This document shows, in pieces, positions 1-7,303 of a stretch of DNA of 47,281 nucleotides (its first letter is position 1; each line of letters begins with the position of its first letter). The DNA is from CAIJXO01 sp964485905 (GTDB lineage: Bacteria; Patescibacteriota; Minisyncoccia; Phycocordibacterales; GWA1-40-21): positions 1 through 47,281 of the forward strand of contig CAZAJY010000002.1 in NCBI GenBank assembly GCA_964485905.1. Direction: 5' to 3'. The notes under the pieces were generated by a model. It did no database searches. It worked only from the letters and a program-made list of their open reading frames with translations, and was not told where the DNA came from. The translations under genes and the position numbers were made by a program.

Positions 1-140
1 ATTTAAAGAAAAATCCAAAGGATAATCACTCCCGCCGAGGCTTACTTGGTATGGTTGCTGATCGCCGAACTCATTTAAAATATTTAGAAAAGAAGGCTCC
101 CAAAAAATATTCAGCCCTAGTTAAAAAATTAGGTCTGTAA
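1..140 (+). CDS. rpsO: 30S ribosomal protein S15, C-terminal part
   Basis: The reading frame that is open from the window edge to the TAA at 138-140 encodes the last 45 residues of S15. The run HSRRGLLGMVADRRTHLKYL followed by a KYSALVKKLGL tail is the classic S15 C-terminal half, which binds 16S rRNA helices 20-22. The start lies outside the window. In many bacteria rpsO is directly followed by pnp; here a NYN-domain gene sits between them. Identification is by recognition of the family signature. Confidence 0.95.
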   Translation, partial: LKKNPKDNHSRRGLLGMVADRRTHLKYLEKKAPKKYSALVKKLGL

Positions 141-167
141 TTTTTCTCCAGAAACTATTCAAATAAA

Positions 168-300
168 GAAACTGGTTAGATATAACTTTTTCGTGCCTTA
201 CGGACTGAGCTTTTTAGTAAAAAAGCGAGGGAGTAGAGAAATAATTTTGTGACGACAAAATTATTATCGTGCAAAGAAAAAGTTATATTTAACTAGTTTC
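168..300. repeat. Large imperfect inverted repeat with inner hairpin
   Basis: The 25-nt arms 168-192 and 276-300 are reverse complements apart from two positions, so the whole 133 nt can fold into a long cruciform or stem. Inside it, 240-250 and 255-265 form a perfect 11-bp stem around the loop GACG. It fills the space between rpsO and the next gene and may serve as terminator and RNase processing site, or be a non-autonomous palindromic element. A similar architecture (long outer stem, about 80-nt interior) recurs at 4294-4387, although the arm sequences differ. Confidence 0.7.
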
Positions 301-301
301 G

Positions 302-310
302 TGATACAAT
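302..310 (+). promoter_or_regulatory. Extended -10 box upstream of the NYN gene
   Basis: TGA followed by TACAAT fits the TGn-TATAAT extended -10 pattern seen throughout this window. It begins 2 nt after the large inverted repeat, so transcription would start just downstream of the cruciform. It lies 43 nt before the ATG at 354, longer than for most genes here. Confidence 0.4.
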
Positions 311-353
311 ATAAACAGGTCGATTTTTAATAATTTAAAATAATTTTAATATA

Positions 354-875
354 ATGTTAATCAAACACAAAGATCAAAGAGTTGGTATTTTTATTGATAC
401 ACAAAACTTATATCACTGCGCTAAGAATTTATATGGGGCAAAAGTTAATTTTGCTCAAGTTGTAAAGGATGCCCTAGCTGGCCGTTCACTTATTCGTGCT
501 ATTGCTTATGTTATCACCACCGAAAGTGGCGATGAAAAAAGCTTTTTTGAAGCATTAACCAAAGCTGGAATCGAAACTAAAACCAAAGATTTACAAATCT
601 TCGCCGGTGGCGCTAAAAAAGCAGACTGGGACGTGGGTTTAGCGGTGGATGCTATCAAAATGGCGCCAAAACTAGATACTATTATTCTTATTGCAGGCGA
701 CGGGGACTATGTTCCGCTCGTGGAATACTTAAAAATGAATGAGGGTTGCCAAGTGGAGGCTCTCTGTTTCGGTAAAAGCACTTCAGCAAAATTAATCGCT
801 TCCGTAGACGGCTTCACAGATTTGGACGATAATGCTCGGAAATATTTATTGGGCCCGGTCGGGCTAAGACGTTAA
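354..875 (+). CDS. NYN-domain (LabA/DUF88-like) putative ribonuclease
   Basis: 173 residues forming a single NYN domain, a PIN-like metal-dependent nuclease fold. The acidic residues expected at the active site are visible: Asp15 in the FIDTQN motif at the end of the first strand, Asp91 and Asp93 in KADWD, Asp99, and Asp116/Asp118 in AGDGDYVPL. Proteins of this family (LabA, YacP relatives, vertebrate Limkain) act on RNA where tested. Placed between rpsO and pnp, it is a plausible partner in RNA decay or processing; that partnership is inference from context. The start ATG at 354 is the only one upstream of the conserved domain; there is no Shine-Dalgarno sequence. Confidence 0.85.
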   Translation: MLIKHKDQRVGIFIDTQNLYHCAKNLYGAKVNFAQVVKDALAGRSLIRAIAYVITTESGDEKSFFEALTKAGIETKTKDLQIFAGGAKKADWDVGLAVDAIKMAPKLDTIILIAGDGDYVPLVEYLKMNEGCQVEALCFGKSTSAKLIASVDGFTDLDDNARKYLLGPVGLRR

Positions 876-888
876 GAAACGTCCGCCC
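861..888 (+). terminator. Hairpin across the stop codon of the NYN gene
   Basis: GACGTT (868-873) and AACGTC (878-883) pair around AAGA, extended by GGGC/GCCC at the base. The stop codon TAA is in the loop region. No clear U-tract follows, so it may protect the 3' end or work as a processing site rather than an intrinsic terminator. Confidence 0.45.
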
Positions 889-959
889 GAACGTTTTGAG
901 AAAAATGTTTTAGGGGAAGGAGATAAGGCTAAACAAAATCTCTAATCTATGCTAGGATA

Positions 960-992
960 AAACTCACCCTGAAGTTATTGAAGGGTGAGTTT
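960..992 (+). terminator. Intrinsic terminator or attenuator before pnp
   Basis: AAACTCACCCT (960-970) and AGGGTGAGTTT (982-992) form a perfect 11-bp stem with an 11-nt loop, followed by a short T-rich run. It separates the NYN gene from pnp. A second small hairpin (CTGCC/GGCAG, about 1037-1049) follows in the pnp leader. Because pnp leaders are often self-regulated by RNase-processed hairpins, an attenuator role is possible. Confidence 0.6.
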
Positions 993-1079
993 TATTAATT
1001 TAATAGGGCTTGGTTTACGGATAAGCAGTTTGTCTGCCCTTGGCAGGTGATCTGAAATTCGTAAGTCAGGCTAAACAAT

Positions 1080-3197
1080 ATGAAAAAACAAGAGTTTTCA
1101 ATGGAACTTAATGGCAAGAAATTGACCGCTGAGTTCAACGACCTGGTAGAAAATGCCCACGGTTCGTGTTTATTAAAATATGGCAATACGGTCATTTTGG
1201 CCACCGCCGTCATCTCCAAAGATGAAATCGCCAAGGATTATTTGCCTTTGACGGTAGATTATGAAGAAAAATTTTACGCTTCTGGTCAAATTTTAGGTAG
1301 TCGCTTTATGAAACGAGAAGGGAAACCTTCCGATGAAGCCATTTTATCTGGCCGAGTTGTGGACCGAACCATCCGTCCGCTCTTTGACCAATGGATCAGA
1401 AATGAAATGCAGGTGGTTATTACCATTCTTTCCATTGACCAAGACGACCCCGATGTTTTAGCCGTTATCGCCGCTTCTTTGGCTCTAGGCGTCTCAAAAA
1501 TTCCATTCCACGGTCCAGTATCGGCCGTTAGAATTGCCAAACACAAAACCGATGGTTTTGAAGTAAACCCAACTTATATTGAGAGAGAAAATGAAGGCTA
1601 TGAATTGGATTTAATTGCTTGTGGTAAAGATGGAAATATTAATATGATTGAATTGGGTGGGGATGAAGCCCAAGAAAGCGTGATTATTGAGGCGATGCAA
1701 AAAGCGTCTGAAGAAATTGAAAAAATAAATGCTTGGCAGAAAACTGTTATTGCGAAAATCGGTGTAGCAAAAATTTCTCTACCTGCTCCAGTCATGCCAG
1801 AAGAAATTAAAAATCTTTTTGCGACCGAAATTGAACCAAAATTAGAAAGTTATGTCATGAGTGGAATCCCCGGTGGTTCAAAAATTGGAGAAATTATGGA
1901 TATCTGGATGAAATTGGCCGCTGAAAAATATCCGGATATAAAATCGACTTTCGCTGAACATCTTTTTGAAGAAAAAGTGGATGCTATGATTCACGAACAA
2001 GTTTTAAATAATAATAAGCGAGCTGATGGCCGAGGAATTGATGAATTACGACCCCTCTTTGCTCAGGCCGGCGGAATTTCATCCGTGTTACATGGTTCCG
2101 GAATCTTCTATCGCGGAGGAACGCATATCCTGACCGCTTTAACTTTAGGTGGTCCATCAGATGCCCAAATTATAAATGGGATGGAAGAGAGTACTGATGC
2201 TAAAAGATTTATGCATCATTATAATTTTCCACCATATTCAACTGGTGAAACTGGTAAAATGGGTGGAACAAATCGCCGAATGATTGGCCATGGTGCTTTA
2301 GCCGAAAAAGCTTTATTACCAATGATTCCCAAAAATGCTGATTTCCCTTACACTATTCGTTTAGTATCAGAAGCCATGTCATCAAATGGTTCAACTTCCA
2401 TGGGCTCAGTCTGTGCTTCTACTATTGCTTTGATGGATGGTGGTGTGCCGATTAAAGCTCCGGTCGCTGGTATTGCTTCGGGCTTGATGATGGATGATAA
2501 AGGAAATTACAAAGTCTTAACCGACATTCAAGGACCAGAAGATCATTATGGTGATATGGATTTCAAAGTGGCTGGAACAAAAAAAGGTGTCACCGCTATT
2601 CAAATGGATGTGAAAGTTGGTGGTGTACCGATTCCAGCTCTAGCCGTGGCTTTTGAAAAAGCAAAAAATGCTCGCTTACAAATCTTAGATGTGATTTTGA
2701 AAGAAATTTCTGAACCCAGAAAAGATATTGCTCCAAGCGCACCAAAAATTTTGGTCTTGAAAATAAAACCAGATCAAATTGGTGGGGTAATTGGTTCTGG
2801 TGGAAAAGTCATTAAAGAAATTAAAGAAAAAACTGGTGCTGATATTGATATTGAAGATGATGGAACAGTTTATTGTACTGGTAAAGATGGTTCGGCCGAG
2901 AAAGCCAAAGCCATTATTGAAGCAATGACCCATGAATACAAAGTAGGGGAAAGATATGAGGGAACGGTAACAAAAATTGCTGACTTCGGGGCTTTTGTCC
3001 GACTACAAGGTGATACTGAAGGCTTGGTTCACGTTTCCGAAATTGCCACTTTCCGAGTGGAAAAAGTAGAAAGTTTAATTAAAGTTGGTGAAAAAGTTCC
3101 GGTGATTGTTAAAGAAGTTGATCCAGAAAGAGGTCGCATTGGTCTCTCCATCAAGCTCGCTGATCCTGAGTGGGCAAAAAATAAATTGGGAAAATAA
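1080..3197 (+). CDS. pnp: Polyribonucleotide nucleotidyltransferase (PNPase)
   Basis: 705 residues, the normal size for bacterial PNPase, the phosphorolytic 3'-5' exoribonuclease of the RNA degradosome. The order of domains is standard: first RNase PH-like domain (about 1-220), the all-alpha linker, second RNase PH-like domain (about 310-540, with SEAMSSNGSTSMGSVCASTI), KH domain (about 555-615, with the GSGGK loop in IGGVIGSGGKVIKEI) and C-terminal S1 domain (about 623-695, GTVTKIADFGAFVRL). The start is uncertain by seven codons because ATG codons occur at 1080 and 1101; the second begins the family-typical MELNGKKLT. No ribosome-binding site precedes either one. Confidence 0.97.
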   Translation: MKKQEFSMELNGKKLTAEFNDLVENAHGSCLLKYGNTVILATAVISKDEIAKDYLPLTVDYEEKFYASGQILGSRFMKREGKPSDEAILSGRVVDRTIRPLFDQWIRNEMQVVITILSIDQDDPDVLAVIAASLALGVSKIPFHGPVSAVRIAKHKTDGFEVNPTYIERENEGYELDLIACGKDGNINMIELGGDEAQESVIIEAMQKASEEIEKINAWQKTVIAKIGVAKISLPAPVMPEEIKNLFATEIEPKLESYVMSGIPGGSKIGEIMDIWMKLAAEKYPDIKSTFAEHLFEEKVDAMIHEQVLNNNKRADGRGIDELRPLFAQAGGISSVLHGSGIFYRGGTHILTALTLGGPSDAQIINGMEESTDAKRFMHHYNFPPYSTGETGKMGGTNRRMIGHGALAEKALLPMIPKNADFPYTIRLVSEAMSSNGSTSMGSVCASTIALMDGGVPIKAPVAGIASGLMMDDKGNYKVLTDIQGPEDHYGDMDFKVAGTKKGVTAIQMDVKVGGVPIPALAVAFEKAKNARLQILDVILKEISEPRKDIAPSAPKILVLKIKPDQIGGVIGSGGKVIKEIKEKTGADIDIEDDGTVYCTGKDGSAEKAKAIIEAMTHEYKVGERYEGTVTKIADFGAFVRLQGDTEGLVHVSEIATFRVEKVESLIKVGEKVPVIVKEVDPERGRIGLSIKLADPEWAKNKLGK

Positions 3198-3209
3198 TAA
3201 AAAATCGGG

Positions 3210-3215
3210 TATAAT
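3210..3215 (+). promoter_or_regulatory. -10 box giving a leaderless start at 3224
   Basis: A perfect TATAAT lies 8 nt before the ATG, so the expected transcription start is at or next to the A of the start codon. A TTGGGA hexamer about 18 nt upstream, in the end of pnp, could be the -35 element. Confidence 0.55.
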
Positions 3216-3223
3216 AGGATCAA

Positions 3224-4282
3224 ATGCTACCAAATGATCCAATAAAAACTAATCTTGATCCGATCTTTACTGGCCAGAAACCAGTTGATAAAACTGTACC
3301 GGCAAGTGCTTATAATACATTAACTAATCAGGAATATGTTCCGAGTCAACCAACGATTAGGCCAGCACCCTTGCCAGAAAAAAATCTAAAGCCAACTAAT
3401 AAATCACTAGTTCGAACTTATAAAAGTGACGTAGAATCTGCAATTAAAAATGATCATGTCTCTTCAATTAATATCGCTATGGCAGAAAATGAAAAGATGC
3501 GCAAAAAAATTGAAGGTGAAGCAACAAAAATAACCCCCAGTGAATATTCTAAAAATAAAATAATAATCTTTATTAGTTTAGCTCTAGTCTTTGTCGGTGT
3601 TATCGGTTTAATTATTGTTCTAATTGTTAAAAATCAAAGTTCTGTTCCCGTTGCGCAAGTCCAAGAAATGCCAGCTCTAATTACCGCTGAATATAAAGAT
3701 GAATTAAACACTGATGTTATTGTCAAAGGTAATTTTAATCGCGCCCTTTCTAGTCGACTAAATGATATTCAAATTGCTGTCAATAATTTTTATAGTCCTT
3801 ATATAACCACTGGCGCAACATCCACCAAACGACTGATCACGGCTTCAGAATTTGTGACCCTAGCCGGATTTAAAATACCCGATGTAGTCAAAAGAAATCT
3901 GCAACCAGATTTTATGGTTGGAATGTATGCTTTTAGTCAAAATTTGCCTTTTATTATTTTCAAGACTTCGTCATTTGAAAATACCTATGCTGGAATGTTG
4001 GACTGGGAAAAAGATCTAGAAAATGATCTGCAAGTGATATTTAGGTTGCCTGGCTATGAAAATAACGGAGGTTTATTAAACGCTCTTAACCCAACCACCC
4101 AAAGAAAATTTGAGGATAAAGTAATTGTTAATAAAGATGTTCGTCTAATCCATGGAATTGATGGAAAAACAGAATTGCTTTATAGTATTTTGGATAAAGA
4201 TACAATCATAATTACTGTGAATGATGTGGCTTTTAAGGAAATAGTTAATCGCTTAAATAAAGAAAAAGGCTTAAAGAGGTAA
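3224..4282 (+). CDS. Single-pass membrane protein of unknown function
   Basis: 352 residues with no family I recognise. Residues 1-105 are polar and proline-rich without a signal peptide, then one strongly hydrophobic segment (about residues 109-132, IIIFISLALVFVGVIGLIIV) is followed by a 220-residue domain that would lie outside the cytoplasm. The protein therefore looks like a type II anchored membrane protein. The outer domain mixes short strands and helices and has no cysteines. It starts 27 nt after pnp but has its own -10 box, so it is probably a separate transcript. Confidence 0.75.
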   Translation: MLPNDPIKTNLDPIFTGQKPVDKTVPASAYNTLTNQEYVPSQPTIRPAPLPEKNLKPTNKSLVRTYKSDVESAIKNDHVSSINIAMAENEKMRKKIEGEATKITPSEYSKNKIIIFISLALVFVGVIGLIIVLIVKNQSSVPVAQVQEMPALITAEYKDELNTDVIVKGNFNRALSSRLNDIQIAVNNFYSPYITTGATSTKRLITASEFVTLAGFKIPDVVKRNLQPDFMVGMYAFSQNLPFIIFKTSSFENTYAGMLDWEKDLENDLQVIFRLPGYENNGGLLNALNPTTQRKFEDKVIVNKDVRLIHGIDGKTELLYSILDKDTIIITVNDVAFKEIVNRLNKEKGLKR

Positions 4283-4293
4283 TTTTTCGTTGA

Positions 4294-4387
4294 ACTACGA
4301 AAGAAACATTCAAATTTTTCGTCGCGTCGGAGCCCACCCGTACTCGGGAAGGGTGAAGCGCGAATAATTTGAATGTTTCTTTAGTAG
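4294..4387. repeat. Long inverted repeat between two genes
   Basis: AAAGAAACATTCAAATT at 4300-4316 and its exact reverse complement at 4366-4382 form a 17-bp stem, which can be extended outward to about 4294 and 4387 with two mismatches. The 49-nt interior is GC-richer and contains short self-complementary pieces (CGCG twice). It could terminate transcription in both directions or be a mobile palindromic element; compare the element at 168-300. Confidence 0.7.
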
Positions 4388-4388
4388 A

Positions 4389-4397
4389 TGATATGAT
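4389..4397 (+). promoter_or_regulatory. Extended -10 box for the DksA-like gene
   Basis: TGA-TATGAT, 6 nt before the ATG at 4404: an extended -10 element placed for a leaderless transcript. It begins directly after the inverted repeat. Confidence 0.55.
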
Positions 4398-4403
4398 TAA
4401 GGA

Positions 4404-4757
4404 ATGGAAACAAATAAATACAAAAAATTATTAGAGGGTGAGAAAACAAAATTGTTAAAAGAATTAGCTACCATTGGTCATAAAAACCCATCCAATCCAA
4501 AAGATTGGGAGGCGGTACCAACTAATTTAGATTCTGATTCAGCCGATGAAAACGAAGTGGCCGATACGATTGAAGAGTTTGAAGGTAATTCTGGTATTTT
4601 AAAACAATTAGAAATCCAATTAAATAATGTTGAAAAAGCTTTGGCCGAAATCAAAGCTGGCACATATGGTAAATGTTTAGTTTGCGGCGAAGAAATTCCG
4701 ACTGCTCGTCTGGATGCTAATCCTGCTTCATTAACTTGTATTAAACATACTAAATAA
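4404..4757 (+). CDS. DksA/TraR-type zinc-finger protein
   Basis: 117 residues with an N-terminal coiled coil, an acidic central stretch (about 40-62) and a C-terminal zinc finger. The metal ligands appear as Cys91-x2-Cys94-x17-Cys112-x2-His115, that is, the usual fourth cysteine of the DksA C4 finger is replaced by histidine. Members of this family bind in the secondary channel of RNA polymerase and modulate initiation, often with ppGpp, but distant members act as general regulators. It is followed by a strong terminator, so it is probably monocistronic. Confidence 0.85.
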   Translation: METNKYKKLLEGEKTKLLKELATIGHKNPSNPKDWEAVPTNLDSDSADENEVADTIEEFEGNSGILKQLEIQLNNVEKALAEIKAGTYGKCLVCGEEIPTARLDANPASLTCIKHTK

Positions 4758-4770
4758 AATTATTTTTAAA

Positions 4771-4803
4771 AAACTTAAGGTGCCAATTTGGCACCTTAAG
4801 TTT
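4771..4803 (+). terminator. Strong intrinsic terminator after the DksA-like gene
   Basis: AAACTTAAGGTGCCAA (4771-4786) and TTGGCACCTTAAGTTT (4788-4803) are exact reverse complements, a 16-bp stem that is A-rich upstream and T-rich downstream. It could work on both strands. Confidence 0.85.
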
Positions 4804-4809
4804 GAAAAA

Positions 4810-4834
4810 TCAAGATCACAAATTGTGACCTTGA
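4810..4834. repeat. Short palindrome
   Basis: TCAAG-A-TCACAA-A-TTGTGA-C-CTTGA: a symmetric 25-nt sequence with 11 paired positions per side except one mismatch. It lies in the gene-free stretch 4758-5092. It could be a second terminator hairpin or an operator. Confidence 0.45.
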
Positions 4835-4844
4835 ACAGCTCACG

Positions 4845-4893
4845 CAACCGCCCCGTCTGTCAGAACAGACACCCCGCCTTAACTAAGGCGGGG
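4845..4893 (+). repeat. Two-hairpin dispersed repeat, copy 1
   Basis: A conserved lead CAACCGCCCCGTCT runs into hairpin one (GTCTGT-CAGA-ACAGAC, 4855-4870) and then hairpin two (CCCCGCCTT-AACT-AAGGCGGGG, 4872-4893). The same arrangement occurs inverted at 46873-46920 with paired base changes that keep both stems. It is much richer in GC than its surroundings and encodes no protein. Confidence 0.8.
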
Positions 4894-4982
4894 ATTTGGT
4901 GGAAACACTTTGCGCTACTATATTCGAAAAATCTAAACCAAAATCTGAAATTGGTTTTCGTATGAAATAATCTATCTAAAAG

Positions 4983-4991
4983 TTATCCACA
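4983..4991 (+). promoter_or_regulatory. Perfect DnaA-box sequence outside the origin
   Basis: TTATCCACA, identical to the Escherichia coli consensus DnaA box, is found about 25 kb from dnaA. It stands 110 nt upstream of the secreted-protein gene at 5093. A single box may occur by chance or may titrate or respond to DnaA. Confidence 0.4.
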
Positions 4992-5006
4992 GTTTGGCTT
5001 GCTTGC

Positions 5007-5023
5007 GAGAGAGAGAGAGAGAG
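5007..5023. repeat. GA dinucleotide microsatellite
   Basis: Eight and a half GA units in a row, 70 nt upstream of the start codon at 5093. Such a tract can change length by slippage; here it lies upstream of a gene for a surface protein, not inside it. The rest of 5024-5092 is AT-rich with no clear Shine-Dalgarno sequence. Confidence 0.75.
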
Positions 5024-5092
5024 TAGAATATAAGTAGTCGGAAATAAGTAATCTTATTTATTTTATTAACTTTAATAACTAACTTATAAAAA

Positions 5093-6181
5093 ATGAAAAT
5101 AAAATCTCTCTTGGTTTTATCAGCCCTACTTGTTAGTTCAAATCTTGGATTAGTAAGTGCAACTTATGCAGAAGTTACACCGGGTTTTAAATTTTCTAAC
5201 GCTCCACTAGTGGAGCCGGGAATTTATGATGGTGCTTTAGGCAATAACGAAACAGTATATTATAAATTTAATGCCTCAAAAGGGCAAACAGTCAAACTTT
5301 CTGCCGTTTTTACTCAAACACAAATTGGTGTAACTGACGTTCCTTGTACATGTCTAGTTCCTTCAATAATAGGATATGATAAAAATATGTTTCCATTGGG
5401 GTCTACAGTTGGAAAAGAATACTTCAAATACGCAAACGATGACGGGCCTTATTGTATAAGAGGAAATGATACCTCTCCTCATGGTTATAGTGGTTCTTAT
5501 AAAGTTACAGAGACTGGTATAAACTATGTCGCTGTATCTACAGGATGGAGAGAAACCTGTAAAGTACTAACAAATGATGGTGATCCTTACAGTGTTGCAC
5601 AAATTGACAGAGAGACAAGAAAAGCTTTATCAAAAATATACTATGATCTTAATATTACGGTAGAAGGGACACCGACTCCAGTAGTAACAGCTCCGGTTGT
5701 GGCTCCTGTCGTCACTCCAGTAGTAGCACCAGTAATAACACGAGAACCAGTGGTAACTCCACCTAAACCAAAACCAGTAGTTACAACACCTAAACCAACT
5801 GTTCCTGAACCAAAGATTGTTGAAACAGAAGCAACTACAACTGAAGAAGCAACGACTGAAGCAGAGACATTAGTAAAAGCAAGTGCAACTGAAAATGAAA
5901 CAGTTTTAGCGAAAGTAGATAAAATTGACAACATTAGTGGTTTTCGAATCTTCTTTGTGGGTGTAAATTCCAGAGATTTAAAAGAACTAAAAGTTGAATT
6001 AACCAAAGCTCAAAATAAATTAACGAAATTAGAAAAAGCCCTCACCAGAATTGATGATGTCTTATTACAAATTGACATTGAAGACCAAATTTCCGCAACA
6101 GAAGATCTGATCGCTCAATTAGAGGTAACAATTGGTGAAAAAGATAATCGTTTCAGCTTGTTTGGTTGGTTATTCAGATAA
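5093..6181 (+). CDS. Secreted protein with proline-rich stalk and coiled coil
   Basis: 362 residues. A signal peptide is evident (MKIKSLLVLSALLVSSNLGL then a small-residue cleavage region near VSATYAE, about 27). Residues about 35-195 form a beta-rich domain resembling bacterial pre-peptidase C-terminal (PPC) domains (YYKFNASKGQTVKLSA), with four or more cysteines. Residues about 198-255 are a low-complexity TP/VVTP/APVV stalk, then an acidic Thr/Glu stretch, then a coiled coil (about 298-345) and a hydrophobic aromatic end FSLFGWLFR. The likely picture is a surface protein with a rigid stalk; its function is unknown. Confidence 0.7.
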   Translation: MKIKSLLVLSALLVSSNLGLVSATYAEVTPGFKFSNAPLVEPGIYDGALGNNETVYYKFNASKGQTVKLSAVFTQTQIGVTDVPCTCLVPSIIGYDKNMFPLGSTVGKEYFKYANDDGPYCIRGNDTSPHGYSGSYKVTETGINYVAVSTGWRETCKVLTNDGDPYSVAQIDRETRKALSKIYYDLNITVEGTPTPVVTAPVVAPVVTPVVAPVITREPVVTPPKPKPVVTTPKPTVPEPKIVETEATTTEEATTEAETLVKASATENETVLAKVDKIDNISGFRIFFVGVNSRDLKELKVELTKAQNKLTKLEKALTRIDDVLLQIDIEDQISATEDLIAQLEVTIGEKDNRFSLFGWLFR

Positions 6182-6194
6182 TACTCATATTAAA

Positions 6195-7211
6195 ATGGAG
6201 GAACAAAATTTAAACGTGCCAATTCAAAATAATCAGCAGAATGTTATAACTCCGCCGGTCGGCACACCACTAACAAAGCCAGGTTTTGCAAAAAAATGGT
6301 GGATAATTATATCTGTTGTAATTTTATTGATTGGGATTGGTGTAACTTTAACGGTAATTTTTTATGAGGATAAGGACTTGGTTTCTACAGAAAAAACAAG
6401 CCGCCCAACCACAGACATTGTAGGAATTACGTCCTTAAAATTACAACTAAAAGATATCGAGGCTCAAATCGCCAATTCCTACAAAGAAGATCTGGCTACT
6501 AAAGGAGGGGGTGGTATGGATGCTTATCTAGCTGGTGTAGACAAAAGAAACAAACTACAAGAGGAAGGTGCCCGGATACAAGCTGAGATAGATGCAAAAT
6601 TGGTGTCTAATGTAAACAATGTTGATGCTGAAGCTATTTATAATAAATTTTGTTCTGGTTCAGTAAATATTGACTATGTAAAAACTGATTATTCGAATGA
6701 ATTCACACTTAAATTATCTGAATTACCGATTGAAAAGTTAGCAAATAATTTAATGAATAACGTTTACTTAGACAATCAAATACCTGAGGCATTACAATAT
6801 TTTGGATTAAAATTAACACAAGCAAGTAAAATTGACGATGGATTAAATATCTATAAATGTGCTGCTGAAAAATATTATGATATGGTTTCAATGTACAGAA
6901 TGATGACGTTGTATAGGTTTGGGACAGACTCTTTGAGAAAACAGTTTCCGAATGCTATTATAGAAAATAATATAGATGTAGACATTAAGCAGACATATTT
7001 TTGGTTAATATCAACCCTATATGTTCAATCTGTCGCAGAATATGACCAATCAGCATTTTATCAGGTTAGGTGGAATGTTATGTCCACATTGGATAATTGG
7101 GGTTCAGGAGACACCAATGTACTAACAAACGAAGAGATAAAAAGTGTAGAAGATGATGCATATAATTTTATCAAAACAAGATATCCAGAAATTAAAAAAG
7201 GTGATATTTAG
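6195..7211 (+). CDS. Membrane-anchored protein of unknown function
   Basis: 338 residues from the ATG at 6195, chosen because an earlier in-frame ATG (6132) would overlap the previous gene by 50 nt and precede an unconvincing N-terminus. A cytoplasmic proline/glutamine-rich tail of about 35 residues leads into a transmembrane segment (WWIIISVVILLIGIGVTLTV) and a mostly helical outer domain. It begins 13 nt after the preceding secreted protein, so the two may be co-transcribed and act together at the envelope. No known family was recognised. Confidence 0.7.
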   Translation: MEEQNLNVPIQNNQQNVITPPVGTPLTKPGFAKKWWIIISVVILLIGIGVTLTVIFYEDKDLVSTEKTSRPTTDIVGITSLKLQLKDIEAQIANSYKEDLATKGGGGMDAYLAGVDKRNKLQEEGARIQAEIDAKLVSNVNNVDAEAIYNKFCSGSVNIDYVKTDYSNEFTLKLSELPIEKLANNLMNNVYLDNQIPEALQYFGLKLTQASKIDDGLNIYKCAAEKYYDMVSMYRMMTLYRFGTDSLRKQFPNAIIENNIDVDIKQTYFWLISTLYVQSVAEYDQSAFYQVRWNVMSTLDNWGSGDTNVLTNEEIKSVEDDAYNFIKTRYPEIKKGDI

Positions 7212-7265
7212 ATAAAATTTGACGTTGAAATATAAGCATATTTTTGTTAATTATAATAAATGCGA

Positions 7266-7293
7266 TTACGATATCGTCATAATATGCTATACT
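7266..7293 (+). promoter_or_regulatory. Promoter of comM
   Basis: TTACGA (7266-7271), 16-nt spacer, TATACT (7288-7293). The -10 box ends 10 nt before the ATG at 7304, so the transcript would have an almost absent leader. Confidence 0.55.
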
Positions 7294-7303
7294 AAACGAC
7301 ATT

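Noticed and set aside
4845..4893. CRISPR array.
   Set aside because: The repeats are dispersed, palindromic and few; there are no regularly spaced direct repeats and no cas genes anywhere in the window.
4780..4965. 61-codon open frame in the spacer after the DksA-like gene.
   Set aside because: It runs through the terminator and the two-hairpin repeat and has no promoter, so it is not a gene.
4983..4991. A second replication origin.
   Set aside because: Only one DnaA box is present and no AT-rich unwinding region with clustered boxes; the dnaA-dnaN locus is a far better candidate.
5641..6006. 121-codon frame on the minus strand with a valine/threonine/glycine-rich product.
   Set aside because: It is the shadow of the proline/valine/threonine stalk repeats of the secreted protein on the other strand.
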